Below, piece by piece: positions 1-10,097 of a stretch of DNA of 64,000 bases. The stretch spans positions 13,755,971 to 13,819,970 of the forward strand of contig OX336338.1 in assembly GCA_946902875.1 (NCBI GenBank), in the 5' to 3' direction. The number at the start of each line of letters is the position of its first letter. Positions within the stretch are counted from its first letter, which is position 1. The stretch is from Nematopogon swammerdamellus. Its lineage: Eukaryota; Arthropoda; Insecta; Lepidoptera; Adelidae. The notes under the pieces were generated by a model. That model was not told where the DNA came from, did not search any database, and saw only the letters and a list, made by a program, of their open reading frames with translations. Made by a program: the position numbers and the translations under genes.

Positions 1-99
1 GTTGTCAACATGACATTTAAAATTGTTTTTACCTTTACTTTGGACTACGTGATTTTAAACGCGCAATAATGTTTATAATTGTTAATTTTTTTTTATTTT

Positions 100-345
100 T
101 GTTAATTTTTTTTTACGTATTATGTTAACCCGGCATATAAACTGCCACTATACAAAGTTTCGTCTAATTCCGTTCAGTGGTTTTTGCGTGATGCGCGTAC
201 AGACAAACAAACAAACAAACAAACAAAAATTTTAAAAACTGTTCTAACATGTTCAGTATCTCATTTTAAGCCACCCTGGTTAGTTTTTTTCCGAATACAT
301 TCAATGTACAGACTTTCTTACCTCTACGATTTTATTATATGTATA
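100..345 (+). repeat. RTE-like LINE 3' end, copy 1
   Basis: The stretch contains TTCCGTTCAGTGGTTTTTGC, a tandem ACAA run, and downstream text (AACTGTTCTAACATGTTCAG) that recurs at 21340-21960. The 'cgttcagtagtttt...gtacagacaaacaaac' pattern is typical of 3' ends of insect RTE-like non-LTR elements. No coding potential is seen. The family assignment is by general resemblance only. Confidence 0.55.
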
Positions 346-377
346 GATATTAAGAAAAACATATTTTATATTAATAT

Positions 378-415
<38 letters not shown>

Positions 416-526
416 CAGTATGGCACCGACAAAAAAAGTTTACTTTTTACAATTTTAAATTCAGTGGTCTTAATGATTTAGTTAAAAATGTGCAAAAAAA
501 TTAACGCCCCCCCCCCCCCCCCCCCC
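378..526. repeat. G37 and C20 homopolymer pair
   Basis: An uninterrupted run of 37 G (378-414) is followed 92 bp later by an uninterrupted run of 20 C (507-526). The two runs can pair into a G:C stem, and the G run alone could form G-quadruplexes. Runs this long are rare in insect DNA and are also a known place for assembly or polishing errors. Confidence 0.9.
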
Positions 527-624
527 TCCTAGGTTTCTAAAGCGAACATTTTGATTATATTATATCACATTGACAGTTGGTAGATATTTATTTATTTAAT
601 TATTATTACATAAACCATGGTTCA

Positions 625-737
625 TGTTTAAAAAGTAGTACTTGTCAATGTCAAATAAAACAGATACAATACTCATGTCTAAGAAAATGGTTTTATTTCT
701 ATAATACTTCTTTAGAAAAATATCTAAAACTTAAACA
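625..737 (+). repeat. 5' LTR (113 bp)
   Basis: Begins TGTTTAAAAAG and ends CTTAAACA. It matches 3961-4073 without a visible difference. It contains AATAAA (655-660), a possible poly(A) signal for the element's transcript. Confidence 0.95.
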
Positions 738-752
738 TGGCGCAGCCAAGGT
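738..752 (+). other. primer-binding site
   Basis: TGGCGCAG lies immediately after the 5' LTR. It is complementary to the CTGCGCCA end expected of insect tRNA-Ser, the primer used by mag-like elements. The match beyond eight bases is not certain. Confidence 0.6.
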
Positions 753-806
753 GCCGTTGCTAGCTACAAAGTTGTTGAAAACCACGCGACACATTACTAC
801 ATCATC

Positions 807-3032
807 ATGATGGAGTTCAACAAGCCAGAGTGTCTGCGTTTAGAAGGTAATATTGCAGAGAACTACAGAGAGTTCGAAAGTAATGTAAGGATCTATTTCA
901 TAGCCACAGAGACAAATGAAAAGAAAATGCCTATACAAGTAGCAAGGATAAAAAATCTACTTGGTACAGAAGCTCTCAGGCTGTATCAATCATTGAAAAA
1001 AGTTGATGGCAAAGAAGAGGAGACCGTGGAGAGTATCCTAAAAACCTTAAAAGAACATTGCCTTCCCGAGAAAAATGAGACGATTGAATTTTACAAATTC
1101 TTTACACGAAAACAATGTGAAAATGAACCCTTTGAGAAGTTCTATGCAGATTTGAGGCATAAAGCGAATAGCTGTAACTTTGGAAAAATGGAAGAGAGAC
1201 TAATCAAATCTCAAATAATAATTGGGATATCTCACAACTCTCTACGAGAAAAATTACTACGGCATCACAAATACAACTTACAAGAGACCGTAAACGCGTG
1301 TAAATCTGTAGAATTAGCAGAAAGCAACGCACAGTTTCTTACAGTTCCAAGCAGTAGCAGTCGCGTGGAAGCTGTAAGCGATCATAATATCTCTACAGAC
1401 GTGAAGAAACCTCTCTACAAGAATAATTGCTATAGGTGTGGAGGTAGACATGGTCCAAAATGTGGGGCGATGGGAGCCGTCTGTCATGTTTGCGGTAAAA
1501 TGAACCACTTCGCTAAAGTTTGCCGGAGGAGACAAACCCAAGAAGTCGACGTGCCTAGACAGAACAAGCTGCCTCAACCAACCGTGGTACTGCGACAAGA
1601 TATCAAGGAACTTAAGGAATGTGACGAATATTCGGATGATAAGAAGATTTTTCAAATTTCTTCATTAAACTCAGGCAATGAGGTAAAGTCTTGGTTCAAG
1701 GAAATGAGAATTTTAGGAAAGTGGGTAAATTTTAAACTTGACAGTGGTGCAGAAGTAAATGTATTGCCGAAAAATATACTTTGTGACATAATGCATGTCA
1801 ATTTACTTTCATGTAAGAGTCGCCTGCAGGATTTTGGGGGACATCTAATAGAACCGTTAGGATGCATAGAGTTATCATTAGAAACAGACGATCAACACTG
1901 CTCAGATAAAATAAAGTTTATAGTTGTCGATATAAGCTGCACTCCAATCTTAGGTTTACCTACATGTATAAAACTGAATCTGATCAAACGAATTGATTCA
2001 AGTTCTCTAACTAATACCGAGTCACTTGAAAAAACTTCTAGTAAGGAAGAATTTATTAAGGCCAACTCTGATATATTTTCAGGATTAGGGTGTTTCCCGG
2101 ACAAATACAAAATTTCTCTCAAACCAGGTGCTGTTCCAAAAGCGAACCCTCCAAGAAGAGTTCCGTTTAAATTACGAGAAAGATTGGAAAAAAAACTCAT
2201 TGAACTTGAGGAAAAAGGTATCATAGAGCGTGTTGTAGAGCCGTCAGAGTGGTCATCTAATATTGTTGTTGTCGAAAAACCGAATAAAACTGTCCGCGTT
2301 TGCATTGATCCAAATGAATTAAACAAGTACATTCTAAGAGAATATAATACTATCCCGAATTTAGAAGATATTACAGCAGGACTAACAGGTAAAAAATATT
2401 TTTGTGTGTTTGATTTAAAAGATGGTTTTCATCAAATCCAATTAGATACAGAATCCACGCCACTGTGTACATTTAGCACACCATTTGGGTGCTTTAAATA
2501 TCTCAGGGCACCATTTGGATTGTCATCTTTACCGGAGGTATTCCAAAAGTTCACCTTTAAATACTTCGGTGATATTCCTGGCGTCACTGTTTATTTTGAT
2601 GATTTGCTCTTAGCTGCAGATTCCATGGATGAATTGCATCATATCGTGAAACAAGTTGTCAACAGGGCTAGGACATATAATGTTAAATTTAATCCGGAAA
2701 AAGTGCAGTACTTTCAGGAGAATGTGAAATATTTTGGTCTAATATTCAACAAAGACGGTGTCAAACCTGACGCAGAAAGGATCCAGGCTATCAAAGATCT
2801 AAAACAGCCCAACAACAAAAAGGATTTACAGAAAATATTAGGCTATATAAACTTCCTAAGACCTTTTCTACCAAATCTCTCAGAGATAATCTATCCATTT
2901 AGACAATTGCTAAAAGAGAGCGTTGAATTTATGTGGACTGAAATACATACAAAATCACTAGAACAAATAAAAAATATGATTTGTGACAGTACAGTCTTAA
3001 CTATGTTTGATACCAAAGATTATTATAGCTGA
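807..3032 (+). CDS. gag-pol polyprotein (Gag, protease, reverse transcriptase), truncated
   Basis: A 741-residue frame. Residues 1-200 are a Gag-like capsid region. About 207-240 carries two zinc knuckles; the second, CHVCGKMNHFAKVC, fits CX2CX4HX4C. The aspartic protease motif LDSGAEVNVLP is near 311. Reverse transcriptase follows with DLKDGFHQ near 535 and the catalytic box VYFDDLL near 595, both Asp present. The frame ends at a TGA just after the RT thumb, where RNase H would begin. The next frame, offset by one base, starts inside integrase, so RNase H and the N-terminal half of integrase are missing. The protein should still be able to make Gag and possibly RT. Confidence 0.9.
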   Translation: MMEFNKPECLRLEGNIAENYREFESNVRIYFIATETNEKKMPIQVARIKNLLGTEALRLYQSLKKVDGKEEETVESILKTLKEHCLPEKNETIEFYKFFTRKQCENEPFEKFYADLRHKANSCNFGKMEERLIKSQIIIGISHNSLREKLLRHHKYNLQETVNACKSVELAESNAQFLTVPSSSSRVEAVSDHNISTDVKKPLYKNNCYRCGGRHGPKCGAMGAVCHVCGKMNHFAKVCRRRQTQEVDVPRQNKLPQPTVVLRQDIKELKECDEYSDDKKIFQISSLNSGNEVKSWFKEMRILGKWVNFKLDSGAEVNVLPKNILCDIMHVNLLSCKSRLQDFGGHLIEPLGCIELSLETDDQHCSDKIKFIVVDISCTPILGLPTCIKLNLIKRIDSSSLTNTESLEKTSSKEEFIKANSDIFSGLGCFPDKYKISLKPGAVPKANPPRRVPFKLRERLEKKLIELEEKGIIERVVEPSEWSSNIVVVEKPNKTVRVCIDPNELNKYILREYNTIPNLEDITAGLTGKKYFCVFDLKDGFHQIQLDTESTPLCTFSTPFGCFKYLRAPFGLSSLPEVFQKFTFKYFGDIPGVTVYFDDLLLAADSMDELHHIVKQVVNRARTYNVKFNPEKVQYFQENVKYFGLIFNKDGVKPDAERIQAIKDLKQPNNKKDLQKILGYINFLRPFLPNLSEIIYPFRQLLKESVEFMWTEIHTKSLEQIKNMICDSTVLTMFDTKDYYS

Positions 3033-3810
3033 CAATGTTCCATTCAACAGTTATGAAATGAAAACCTTCGCCAAAGATTGGAATTTTGAAATTGATACAA
3101 TCAGTCCGTATCATTCCCAATCAAATGGACTCGCTGAAAAATATGTAGGGATTGCCAAGAACATGTTAAAAAAATGTAGAGAGGATAAACAATGTATAGA
3201 CCTATATTTACTTAACTATAGGAACTCCCCAGTAGCAAAGTTGCCTTATTCTCCGGCGCAACTTTTAATGAACAGGAAACTGCGTACAAAATTGCCAGTT
3301 TTGTCCGAGCAATTAAAACACTGTCCTATTTTAGAAGACATTCACAAACAAATGATTAACAATCAATCAAAGCAAAAAGACCATTATGATATACAAGCAA
3401 AGAAAAATGAGCCAGAATATAGCGAGGGAGAAAAAATATGGCTACAGAGTACTGTGACGTCACTGTGGGAACCGGCGATCATAATTAAATCACTTGGTAC
3501 GACCAGATCTTACCTAGTTCGCACAAAAAACAATAAGTATTATCGGCGCAACACAATTTTTATAAAAAAATACAGTGGACACTATTCTACAAAACCAATG
3601 TCCGACCTGTCCGCCAGTAATTGTAGTTTGCCATCACTCATGGATTCACCTGTGCCACCAATACCATTATCACCGGCACAGATGTTGTCACCATCACCTG
3701 AACGGCAGTCACATGGTTCTGACTCATCATCATCATCATCAACATCACCATTACCCATACTAAGGAGGTCAGATAGAACAAGGAGAGCACCTGAGAGGCT
3801 CAATCTGTAG
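3007..3810 (+). pseudogene. integrase C-terminal remnant of the Ty3/gypsy element
   Basis: The frame begins at PKIIIADN, which contains the second catalytic Asp of the DDE integrase core. The Glu follows in NGLAEKYVG. The HHCC zinc domain and the first Asp are absent. The C-terminus is Ser/Pro-rich and ends RRAPERLNL, typical of this lineage. It overlaps the previous frame by 26 bp in another phase. The overlap ACCAAAGATTATTA reads sensibly in both frames, suggesting a microhomology deletion. Translation from an internal Met is possible but function is unlikely. Confidence 0.88.
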
Positions 3811-3947
3811 CTTTATTTAGTGTTTATTTATCTGTGTTTAGTGTTTATATTATGCAGGTGTGCTCAACCTTTGTTTTGTGTTACATAGTTTATAAGGTTA
3901 GCAGGAATATGCAATTTAACTTTCTAAATAAAATTTAATTTATTATT

Positions 3948-3960
3948 TTAAAGGGAAGCG
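3948..3960 (+). other. polypurine tract
   Basis: The purine-rich AAAGGGAAG directly upstream of the 3' LTR is in the position expected for the plus-strand primer of an LTR retrotransposon. Confidence 0.6.
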
Positions 3961-4073
3961 TGTTTAAAAAGTAGTACTTGTCAATGTCAAATAAAACAGA
4001 TACAATACTCATGTCTAAGAAAATGGTTTTATTTCTATAATACTTCTTTAGAAAAATATCTAAAACTTAAACA
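3961..4073 (+). repeat. 3' LTR (113 bp)
   Basis: Identical by eye to 625-737 and followed by the target duplication GTTCA. Confidence 0.95.
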
Positions 4074-4089
4074 GTTCATAGACACAGTG

Positions 4090-4540
4090 TTGTAATGGTA
4101 GTTGATACAGTTAAAATTATAAAATATTCTAACATTTTCAATTAATGACCATTAAATTTAAATTATTACATTACATTAAAATTATTAAATATCCTACAAT
4201 TATAAAATATCCTAATAAAATTTTCAATTAATATAACACATTAAATTTAGTTTTCAACATCACACATAAAAAAACAGAAGTAAACAATGAAATATTCAAA
4301 TTAAGTCAAGTAATAATAATTTGGACATCGGAATCACTTTGTATAATATTATATCAAAATTTAAAATCTTTGTTATTAAAAAATTCGTCGATATTATAGT
4401 ATGGCCTTTTTAAAAGATGGGATTTTAGTTTATTTTGAAATAGTTTGAGGTTTTCCATTCGTTTTATGTTCTCATTAAGCCATAGATTACAAGAAAACCA
4501 CTCCACTTTTTTTCGACAATGAAATATTTGCCGCAAAAAA
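4090..4540 (-). mobile_element. LINE 3' end with RT C-terminal fragment
   Basis: On the - strand, 4536-4354 encodes a 60-residue piece with FQNKLKSHLLKRPYYNIDEF, matching the last helix-rich stretch of jockey/CR1-type reverse transcriptases ('FKKKLKxxLLxxxFYSxxEF'). Below 4354 an AT-rich tail without coding potential fits a 3' UTR. The LTR element ends just before it. Confidence 0.55.
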
Positions 4541-5091
4541 GTATATGTTATATTTTATTTACAAGAAACAATGGTTTCCTGACAGTCAAACAACCATTGT
4601 GCTGTAGTTTTTATTTAGGACGTTATTTTCGAAAACATAGTTATTTTGGAAAACACAACACAAATATATTTTGTTATGGGACGGAACCCTCGGTTCACGA
4701 GTCCGACTTTTTTATCTATTATGTAGGTAAACCTATATGACTATAAAATTATGAACGGCTTGGAAACAGTGGATTTGCGAATTTTCGAGAGCATATTTTG
4801 TGATTTTTTTCTATCGAGTCAAATAGAACTAATTGCGTTTTAGGCTCATATTATTGGAAAGTAGTGTGTCTTGTAGAAAACCATATATATTTTCTAACAT
4901 TAAACTCACATGGGCTATTTACGAGGGTTGGTTTACGAGAAACATTAATCGGGAGAAAGCCATTTTTGTTACCGCTAAAATGTGGATGTTCTTTTGAGCC
5001 AGAGTTTTTGGAATATTTGAAAGCTTTTCGGTCCTTTGTAATGCGTTATCTTTGCCTTCCTTGTACTTATTTGTGTTGCAAAGTGTTTTAG
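4541..5091. other. non-coding upstream of PGRP-LA transmembrane exon
   Basis: It holds a fragment of a widespread lepidopteran repeat (GGAACCCTCGGTTCACGAGT near 4682). No exon was recognised. A 75-codon open stretch at 4864-5091 has no recognisable features and may be partly intron. A cytoplasmic exon of PGRP-LA should lie here or further upstream but cannot be called. Confidence 0.5.
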
Positions 5092-5318
5092 AGTGCCCAA
5101 GCCAAGAGGCTTAAGCGAAGGCTCAGCAGTAATTGAGCAGGGCGTGTTTGTTGCAGGCCACTTGTTGGGCCTAGAGTTCGTGTCTCAAGTGAAACAGCCG
5201 CGTAGCGTGCGCTGCAGCTTCGCTGTTTGCGCTTGTTGGGTGGTGATATTGGTCGCTGCCTTCTTCGTCTTCCTCCTCTACACCATCATGCGGGTCCAAC
5301 CCACCTTGATAGATGTAG
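5092..5318 (+). CDS. PGRP-LA: PGRP-LA-like receptor, transmembrane exon
   Basis: The exon follows an acceptor TTTTAG (5086-5091) and ends at GTAG|gtacgt (donor 5319). It encodes about 75 residues: a short cytoplasmic stretch ending in basic KQPRSVR, then a hydrophobic segment (VVILVAAFFVFLLYTIM) and a short extracellular linker. The positive charges before the helix predict a type II membrane protein (N-terminus inside), as for PGRP-LA and PGRP-LC. It ends in phase 1 and joins the PGRP-domain exon to give ...DVGLNESW. No in-frame start codon is plausible within the exon, so at least one 5' exon is missing. The call depends on splice logic and the downstream domain. Confidence 0.7.
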
Positions 5319-5653
5319 GTACGTATACAAAAGCGACACTCAATGGTATAATCATGCATTTTAAATAATTTACTCTTTCGGTATAATAACCATACAAGTA
5401 GCTGTTACTGATCGCTCACTGTCCATGCGACATGTCATTCTAGACTCTAGTCAATGACACGAAATGATCACATAGAAATGTCGTAAAAATCAAGCCCTGA
5501 AATATGATTGAAAAGCTGCATCTAGCAATGTTTTTTTTTCTTTATTTTGTCTGAATTTTGTTCAATCGATGCTCCGACATGCGTGGTAATTTTGCGCCTG
5601 TACTTAGGTATAATTTGTTCTGTCCTTCACGTTTACCGTTTTCTTGATTGTAG

Positions 5654-6192
5654 GCCTAAATGAATCGTGGTACCTACGGAGGAACGACTGGCAAGCGGTT
5701 GACGCCAAAGAGCTCAGCTTCCTGAGCCTGCCGATCGTCTACGTGGTGTTGGGGCACAGCGTGACCCCCTACTGTGCGACCAAGCTCGTCTGCATCAAAC
5801 AGGCCAGAGCCATCCAGAACAATCACATGTTCCAGCGAAGATGGAGCGACATCGGAATAAATTTCCTCGTCGGAGGCCGCGGGTTGATATTAGAGGGGCG
5901 CGGAGCGAACGTCCAGGCGGCTTTCATCGAGAACATGAACAGCAATATAATTAGCGTCATGTTCCTAGGCGACTATTCACTGGGGTTGGACCAGCCGAAC
6001 GATGAGCAAATACGCAACTTGGAGCACCTGCTGGAGCGGTTGGTAGAGCTGAAGGTGATAACAAAGGACTACAAGCTGGTGGGCAAGTGCCAGCTAACGG
6101 GAGACATCAGCCCCGGTGGCCACATCACGAGGCGGCTCATGGAGTTCTCGCACTGGCACAACGCCAACTACAGCAGGTGTCCGCAGAGGTGA
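5654..6192 (+). CDS. PGRP-LA: PGRP-LA-like receptor, PGRP-domain terminal exon
   Basis: The whole PGRP (amidase_2-fold) domain sits in one exon, about 178 residues, after acceptor GATTGTAG. Landmarks are the W...W opening (SWYLRRNDWQAVDA), AIQNNHMFQRRWSDIGINF, LEGRG, FLGDYS and a final WHNANYSRCPQR before TGA. Catalytic PGRPs hydrolyse peptidoglycan with a zinc held by two His and a Cys. Here the usual GHRD...CPG motif reads GKCQLTGDISPG, so one zinc His and the Cys are lost, and the GAH motif is QAAF. It should not be an amidase. In flies PGRP-LA lies beside PGRP-LC and modulates IMD signalling without strong ligand binding. The sequence divergence and position upstream of PGRP-LC support the LA call. 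Confidence 0.78.
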
Positions 6193-6428
6193 ACGCCGGG
6201 TGCGACAGTGTTCTGTTTAGAAAACCGTTAAAAAATTATTTTACCAACTTTGGTGAAGGCACTGGTGAAGAAACTTCACCGATCTCATCAATAATGCGTT
6301 CAAGGACATTCGAAAAATTTGATTTTCTCATATTATGTTTACGGGTTTCGGTGTAAGGAAGATGCGCCGCAGAAGAGAAGACGGCCGCTGATCGCTTATC
6401 TGCGGTACGAATATTTGGAGCATGGCGG

Positions 6429-6746
6429 ACAGGAAGTCAATTTGAAGCTGTCAAATCGTACACGTACCTACCTATAATTACGTGATTTCGAGTAAACTTC
6501 ACAATAATTGCGTTTCCGCAGTGACCTCGGGGAAAAGCGCTAAGTACTTCGGAGTATCGTCGGTCGATTGGGAAATTACGCTTTTACTCTATGCGAATCT
6601 TGCTGCGGACCCACAATTTATAAATCTTAATTTTAAATCACGTGTGTTATAAATATCTGATGTCAGTATACGTCACAGAGCATCAAATGCGCGCGGTATT
6701 TGATGCTCTGTGGTATACGTGAACGATTTGACAGCTTTGCTTCCTG
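6429..6746. mobile_element. MITE with about 35-bp inverted ends
   Basis: The left end AGGAAG...AAGCTGTCAAATCGT..CACGTA is repeated in inverse at 6715-6746 (ACGTGAACGATTTGACAGCT...TTCCT). No coding potential is seen. It contains the 15-bp-stem hairpin at 6674-6712. The target duplication is unclear. Confidence 0.6.
6674..6712. repeat. perfect hairpin, 15-bp stem, GC loop
   Basis: CACAGAGCATCAAAT and its exact inverse complement flank a 9-nt loop GCGCGCGGT. A related hairpin with the same outer CACAGAGCA stem and a GC-repeat loop lies at 37470-37528. Confidence 0.9.
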
Positions 6747-6783
6747 GATACAATATAAATATTTTATAAGACAATGCTGGATA

Positions 6784-7741
6784 CACTGGCGGCTGGTCCT
6801 AAAGTGCGCTCGTGCGCCGCACTACCATACCACGAGAAGTCTTCACTTCACTCAAAATAAATAATATCTTACAATATACCTACATTAAAACCATAAAGAT
6901 CGTACTCCAAATAAATACGAATGTGAATTCGACCTTATTTTATAGATCACAAGACACTTTTTTGCGAGTAAACGCGCGCCCCGTGCGAAATCTGAGAGCG
7001 CACGCGGGTCTCCCATGCTGAATGTGTGGAGATCGGCAAAACACCGCTGGCGCGTGAGACAAAAGATACTTCATAGAAACAGTATGGGCCGAAATGGAGT
7101 TCTGCGTGCGGCGCACGAGCGCCAAACAAGGACGCTATATCGTGAATAGCCGCGCGTGCGACGCGTCGCTTCGCGAGCGATTCGTTTTGCACGAGTCCGT
7201 CTGTCTAGCTAGAGTCAGCGCGCTGTCATGTGATGTCACATACCCGTTAGCGCGCGAATATTTAAAATGGGATATGGTTAGGTTTTGCGTTTTCTGTGTG
7301 ATACTGTGAATTAAGTGGTGCCGATATTTGCCTAAGCGTTGGTTAAAGGTAAGGCTTTACAATCAGGTGATCCCGGGTTCAATTCCTACTTTTCAAATGC
7401 TTTTATTTTTTTAATATTTTTTTTAAAGTATTTTTGGGGCATTACTACTGTTTTCTTTTTTATTTAAAGCTGCAGTAGTGTTGTGGTCTATGGATGTGTT
7501 CATAAAGGTACTAAAATTAGTTAAAAAAGTTGTTTGGATTTCTTTTCTTGTTTTTTGCAACTCATTGAGTGTCTTGAGAATATTCATACTAGGTACGTAC
7601 ATAATTATTAAAGGCAGGCATTTAAAAAAATCGGAAGTCCCGATCTTAAAATAACATGAGGGGAATGTGTTGGGTAATTTGGTATTTAAGTAGGTAGGTA
7701 CTTAGCGCACTACCGGCCACTGAAGTCACCAGCCGCCACTG
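6784..7741. mobile_element. non-autonomous hAT-like element (958 bp)
   Basis: Ends CACTGGCGGCTGGT and, inverted, CAGTGGCGGCTGGT. It is flanked by an exact 8-bp duplication GCTGGATA (6776-6783 and 7742-7749), the size hAT transposases make. No transposase is encoded. Near 7330-7395 it carries a tRNA-like stretch with a B-box GGGTTCAATTCC. Confidence 0.85.
7325..7395 (+). repeat. tRNA-like fragment inside the hAT element
   Basis: TTGCCTAAGCGTTGGTTA resembles a degraded A box, and GGGTTCAATTCC matches the RNA polymerase III B box. The folds expected of a functional tRNA are not evident. It is probably a SINE-head relic. Confidence 0.35.
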
Positions 7742-7865
7742 GCTGGATACCTATCTGACTTGTGTTTCGGCTGTTGTTTCGGTATTCGATCAGCTACAAC
7801 AATAGTTAGTGAACCTCGTAGTGAACTAAGAGTGAGATTTTTTATATGTTTTTATGTTAGGTTAA

Positions 7866-10097
7866 GCCGCGTCTCCTGCGAATGTTTTTTTTTTTTATAC
7901 ATTACACAGAAACATCGAAACATTGGGGCTATACACATTTGTATGAAAACAAATCGATACCCTAGTTCCAGAGTGATACATCTCAAAAATCATAGTTTCG
8001 AGATAAACGATTTTAAAGTTTTGGAAAAAGTTTTGAACTCTCACTACTGCGTCATTTCTTTGAGTATTTGTATGAAAATTTGAATTTACTTTATAATTGT
8101 TGGTTTGATAATAAGCACTAATAATTTTATTGGAATTTCCCAGTATTTGCCCATTTTCTTTAGAGTTGGTCGCTTTGGAACTATGTCTATGAAAGTAGTA
8201 TTACTAAAATACATACATAGTGCAGTTAGAACATAATTTTCTATGGAGAAAGTAAAAATAAAACTTTGATTTTCTACAATGACTTTATTTAATTACATTT
8301 TAAAAATAATTAAAGATACAAAAAATAAGAAAATATGTGGTCGTTCAGTCGAAATCTATAGGATTATAATATAATAGATAGCAGTTGAGTAGGAAAATAT
8401 AGCGGACTCCCTCCCAGGAATCAAATTTTTTCCCGTGCTATGAGGGCGCGCGCATAGCATCACGCTCATTTTGTGTGTGGCCGACTATTAAGAATTTATG
8501 GGTGCTCTGTATTTGAGGAAGGTTCTTGACACAGTAGGTATAAGAAAAAGCAAGCTATGAAAGGCAAGCCATATAGCACTTTTTTGCATTAGTGCGGGGT
8601 GCCAGTACAGAAAAGAAGAATATGCCAGTTCCGTATTGCACTTTTTCGAGATAGTGCTGTGCGGCTTGGTTAAAATTTCTTATGTAGGCGAGTTCCTCCT
8701 GAGACCCCCGGTGTCACCTACGATACCTGCCTTCAATATTTTTTATCATAAGAGTGGTGGATAGTATTTCGCACTGACCGATGTACTGCTGATTTTCTTG
8801 ATAAACGTACATTTTAAGGAACTGAATGGAAGCCAAATTACGCCCTACGACTTGAATTTTTATTCCTCCGGACGGAATACCTTTGGGCTTACGACTATTA
8901 CTAGGGGGGCCCGAATCCGCGTAATCGATGACCGGATCATCTACGTATTCGAACTTTTCTCTATCAAAGCTTCTAATACCACCATCAAAAAATTCATTCT
9001 TAACTTTCCCATTTTCAGCTGGTAAGAATGGCTCGTTCGACAGATTGTCTCGTTATGAGTGTACGAGTATATAAGTACAACGCAAGGCATTTCGTCTATA
9101 GAAGCCTGAATGTTGCTGCCTGCATTGAGATATTCGCCTGTAATACGGAGCTTCGTGCCACCAGACAGTGGTCCAAACTTAGGATGATGGACTCAATATG
9201 AGGATTTAGGAAGGCGTAATGCTGTTTGGATTCCCCTCTGTAGTCGGTGACTCTCACGACTACAGGTCCATCGCGAGGATGTACGGAACTTGGTCCGAAC
9301 ATCCTCCAATGGAATGATACCAAACCCTCAACCAGGGCCTGCGTTCCCAACGGAAGAAGAACAACTACATTAAAACTTGAAGAAGAACGCTCTTGGAACT
9401 CGTCGAACCAATGCCCCATACCTCACAAAGAGTAAAGGAAGCAAAACACTTGTCTGTATGTGCCAAAAGCAATCAAACTAACCGATCGAAATCTTGAATG
9501 AAAGGATGCAGCTAACTTACTTTTGTGAAATGTTCCACCTGTAACGTTTTTTTATGTTTTCATGTTAATAGAAACTGCTTTTTTATTTTTACACACAATA
9601 AAATAAAAACAAAATTATGATAAATAAAAAAAAGAAACACGGTTTAGTTTCATTTAAACCCGAAGTATCACCTGTGATACCCCCTATCTGGGTGCTCTGG
9701 GGAGGGGGGGAATTTTTGTTATATTTTTTTTTATTTCTTATGTTCCGACTATCCCCTCTCCCAAAAATCAAGACGATACGAGGTTTTTTTATACTATGGG
9801 TCTCAGGAGGATATAGGTTATATTTTCATTTCCAAAGCGCACCAAAGTAAAATGTTGCGGTATGGACCTGACAAGCTCAACTGAAAAACTCGGTTCTAAA
9901 GTGATACTTTTGGTGTTTTAGGCCTCTAAAATTCAGATTTCGTTTTGGTGCTCTATGGAACTGATAGTATATCGAATTCTGAGTAATTTCTCATATTTAT
10001 CTCATTTACGCCAAATTTTGAGTTAGTGCACTCTGGAACTAGGGTATCGAAATGTTTTTGTGTAATGTTTCGAAAAAACATGCGCAGGAGACGCAAC
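7866..10097. mobile_element. 2.2-kb terminal-inverted-repeat element carrying a plexin-like gene fragment
   Basis: Both ends share, in inverse orientation, GCGTCTCCTGCG.ATGTTTTTT, then ACATTACACA.AAACAT, then CGATACCCTAGTTCCAGAGTG. Further inside TTGGT.CGCTTTGGAA also matches. No transposase is recognised. The middle holds the IPT/TIG pseudogene at 8725-9420. Target duplications are not clear, so the superfamily is unassigned. Confidence 0.65.
8725..9420 (-). pseudogene. plexin-type IPT/TIG domain gene fragment, frameshifted
   Basis: Reading the - strand, three frames in succession give a plexin ectodomain stretch. First comes HYAFLNPHIESI. After a one-base shift comes FGPLSGGTKLRITGEYLNAG, with a following CRTS typical of an IPT/TIG repeat. 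After another shift come KFEYVDDPVIDYADSG and SGGIKIQVVGRNLASIQ, the start of the next IPT repeat. Plexins are semaphorin receptors with several such repeats, normally spread over many exons. The stretch is intron-free, has at least two frameshifts, and ends without a poly(A) tail, so it is a dead internal fragment. It lies between the inverted ends of a DNA element, which suggests capture and not a genuine exon. Confidence 0.62.

Larger units (their letters stand above)
625..4073 (+). mobile_element. Ty3/gypsy (mag-lineage) LTR retrotransposon, internally deleted
   Basis: The element is 3449 bp. Its two 113-bp LTRs (625-737 and 3961-4073) appear identical, begin TG, end CA, and are flanked by a 5-bp target duplication GTTCA (620-624 and 4074-4078). 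A primer-binding site TGGCGCAG follows the 5' LTR and resembles the 3' end of tRNA-Ser. A purine tract AAAGGGAAG precedes the 3' LTR. Very short LTRs and a tRNA-Ser primer are traits of the mag lineage first described in silkworm. Identical LTRs imply a recent insertion. It encodes Gag-protease-RT and only the C-terminal part of integrase, so it cannot be autonomous. No envelope gene is seen. Confidence 0.93.

Noticed and set aside
184..504. 106-codon open frame with a poly-Gly run
   Set aside because: The Gly run is the G37 homopolymer and the start lies in an RTE-like repeat; no protein signal.
5092..6192. PGRP-LA-like gene as a secreted amidase
   Set aside because: A transmembrane helix precedes the domain, and the zinc His and Cys positions are replaced.
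7325..7395. Functional tRNA gene
   Set aside because: Only a B box and weak A box are visible; acceptor and anticodon stems do not pair convincingly, and it lies inside a hAT-like element.
8798..9025. 75-codon + strand frame
   Set aside because: It is the antisense shadow of the plexin-like pseudogene, whose conserved residues are all on the - strand.
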